Positions 15,449 to 16,183 of a stretch of 16,183 nt of DNA are shown piece after piece. Source of the DNA: Acidobacteriota bacterium. Lineage in GTDB: Bacteria; Acidobacteriota; Vicinamibacteria; Vicinamibacterales; 2-12-FULL-66-21. The first letter of the stretch is position 1, and each line of letters begins with the position of its first letter. Under the pieces are notes generated by a model that made no database searches, was not told the DNA's origin, and was given only the letters and a program-made list of their open reading frames with translations. The translations under genes were made by a program, and so were the position numbers. The stretch is from contig JABFWM010000638.1 in NCBI GenBank assembly GCA_013362195.1, positions 1 through 16,183 of the forward strand. Reading direction: 5' to 3'.

Positions 15449-15502
15449 GGCGGGACCCGCCCTACCTGACGATCTGCCGTAGGCCGGGTCTTCAGACCCG
15501 GC
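15449..15502. repeat. Inverted pair of GTAG-headed REP-like palindromes (REPIN/BIME-like)
   Basis: On the plus strand GTAG (15479-15482) is followed by an eight-base perfect stem, GCCGGGTC (15483-15490), loop TTCA, GACCCGGC (15495-15502). Thirteen bases upstream lies the mirror arrangement: stem GGCGG (15449-15453), loop GAC, CCGCC (15457-15461), followed by CTAC (15462-15465), which is GTAG on the minus strand. A GTAG head followed by a GC-rich hairpin, in two inverted copies, is the hallmark arrangement of REP sequences mobilised by REP-associated tyrosine transposases. The element sits between convergent genes; the hairpins lack a T-run but could protect or end both messages. Confidence 0.6.
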
Positions 15503-15515
15503 GATCAGGCTGCCC

Positions 15516-16183
15516 TCACAAATTCCGACTCAGAAAGCGGCACAGCGCGATCCCGTCCATCCATTTGAATGGCGTGACCCCGGTGCTGTAGTGCCCGCAC
15601 GGCAGGATCGTCAGCTTGTGCTCGATCGCGCGCGTGCGGAATTCCCGTACCAGCATCTTCGAGAGATCGACCGGAAACGTCAGATCGTACAGCGCGTAGA
15701 CGAGCAGGATGCTGCGGCCGCGCACGCGATCGAGAAACGGCAGCGGACTGATTGGCAGCCACATGCGCCGCAGCTCCTCGACCGTGACGTGCGCATCGAG
15801 GCTCTCGCGCACGTGCGTCGTCGACAGGCCGTGCCACACCACGTCGGCGAAGTACGGCGAGATGTGATTGAGCGCGGCCGCCTTCACCAGCGGTTCGTGC
15901 GCGGCGGTCAGCATCGCGAGACACGAGCCAAGGCTGGTGCCGAGAATGCCGATGGATTCGTAACCCTGTGCGTGCAGCCAGGCGATGGCGCGTCGCGCGT
16001 CGAGCACCGCCTGGCGGCAGACCTGCGCCGTCCGTCCCACGTTCGCGCTGACGATGTAATCGGCGCGCGAGAGTTCGGGCGGCATGCGCTGGTCGTGATA
16101 CGGCAGGCTGAGGCGAAGGGCGCTGATGCCGAACCGGTTCAGCAGCCGGCACAGCCCGACATGGCCCTCTGCATCGGCGTTCC
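15516..16183 (-). CDS. Alpha/beta hydrolase family protein, 5' partial
   Basis: Minus-strand frame open to the window edge (last whole codon ends at 16181), so the N-terminus is missing; 221 residues are visible. The nucleophile elbow is GILGTSLGS (Ser83 of the visible part), the probable acid is Asp166 in LLVYALYDLTFPVD, and the probable base is His197 in LPCGHYSTG, a full catalytic triad. RLSLPYHDQRMPPELSRADYIVS (23-45) resembles the segment before the elbow in serine hydrolases with a YHDxRMP motif. An internal ATG at 16085 exists but the homologous-looking sequence before it shows that translation starts further upstream. Substrate unknown; esterase or peptidase are both possible. It converges on the 67-aa membrane-protein gene, with the REP-like pair between. 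Confidence 0.85.
   Translation of the reverse strand, partial: NADAEGHVGLCRLLNRFGISALRLSLPYHDQRMPPELSRADYIVSANVGRTAQVCRQAVLDARRAIAWLHAQGYESIGILGTSLGSCLAMLTAAHEPLVKAAALNHISPYFADVVWHGLSTTHVRESLDAHVTVEELRRMWLPISPLPFLDRVRGRSILLVYALYDLTFPVDLSKMLVREFRTRAIEHKLTILPCGHYSTGVTPFKWMDGIALCRFLSRNL

Overview
The window is a GC-rich, densely coded bacterial segment with frequent GTG starts, overlapping stop/start codons and mostly G or C third positions. The gene mix (AddAB-type recombination pair, Mrp ATPase, paired M16 peptidases, small zinc-ribbon proteins, a very short J-protein) together with the base composition suggests a soil-type Acidobacteriota lineage such as Vicinamibacteria. That placement is inference; no rRNA or other phylogenetic marker is present. 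I see no phage genes, transposase, CRISPR array, tRNA or rRNA.

Region 1 (1-5941, + strand): a tightly overlapped operon encoding the C-terminal two thirds of an AddB-like nuclease with an Fe-S staple, a complete AddA-like helicase-nuclease, and a DUF488 protein. The first two form a double-strand-break end-processing machine; the DUF488 protein is translationally coupled to it.

Region 2 (5942-8452): small accessory genes. An 80-aa acidic-tailed protein of unknown function lies behind a good candidate ECF-sigma promoter. Two tiny CxxC/CxxC zinc-ribbon proteins converge on each other. They are followed by a compact J-domain/zinc-finger protein and two small membrane proteins, the second a DUF4870 protein. 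The intergenic stretches here (5942-6135 and 6379-6651) hold promoters and otherwise nothing I can assign. No gene-free stretch exceeds 300 bases.

Region 3 (8492-15202, + strand): an Mrp/ApbC-type Fe-S carrier ATPase, then a tract of heptamer repeats, then a chain of four genes joined by 4-base overlaps or a 3-base gap: gamma-glutamyltransferase, a zinc-bearing M16 peptidase, a zinc-less M16 partner, and a medium-chain dehydrogenase lacking catalytic-zinc ligands. The two M16 proteins divide the active-site features between them (HxxEH-X76-E in the first, the R/Y pair in the second), so they probably act as a heterodimer.

Region 4 (15203-16183): a 67-aa single-span membrane protein with its own promoter, a pair of inverted GTAG-headed palindromes resembling REP/REPIN elements, and, converging from the right edge, a partial alpha/beta hydrolase on the minus strand.

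The most noteworthy non-coding signals are the GTAG REP-like pair, the heptamer tract and the ECF-type promoter. I found no clearly new defence or mobile system.
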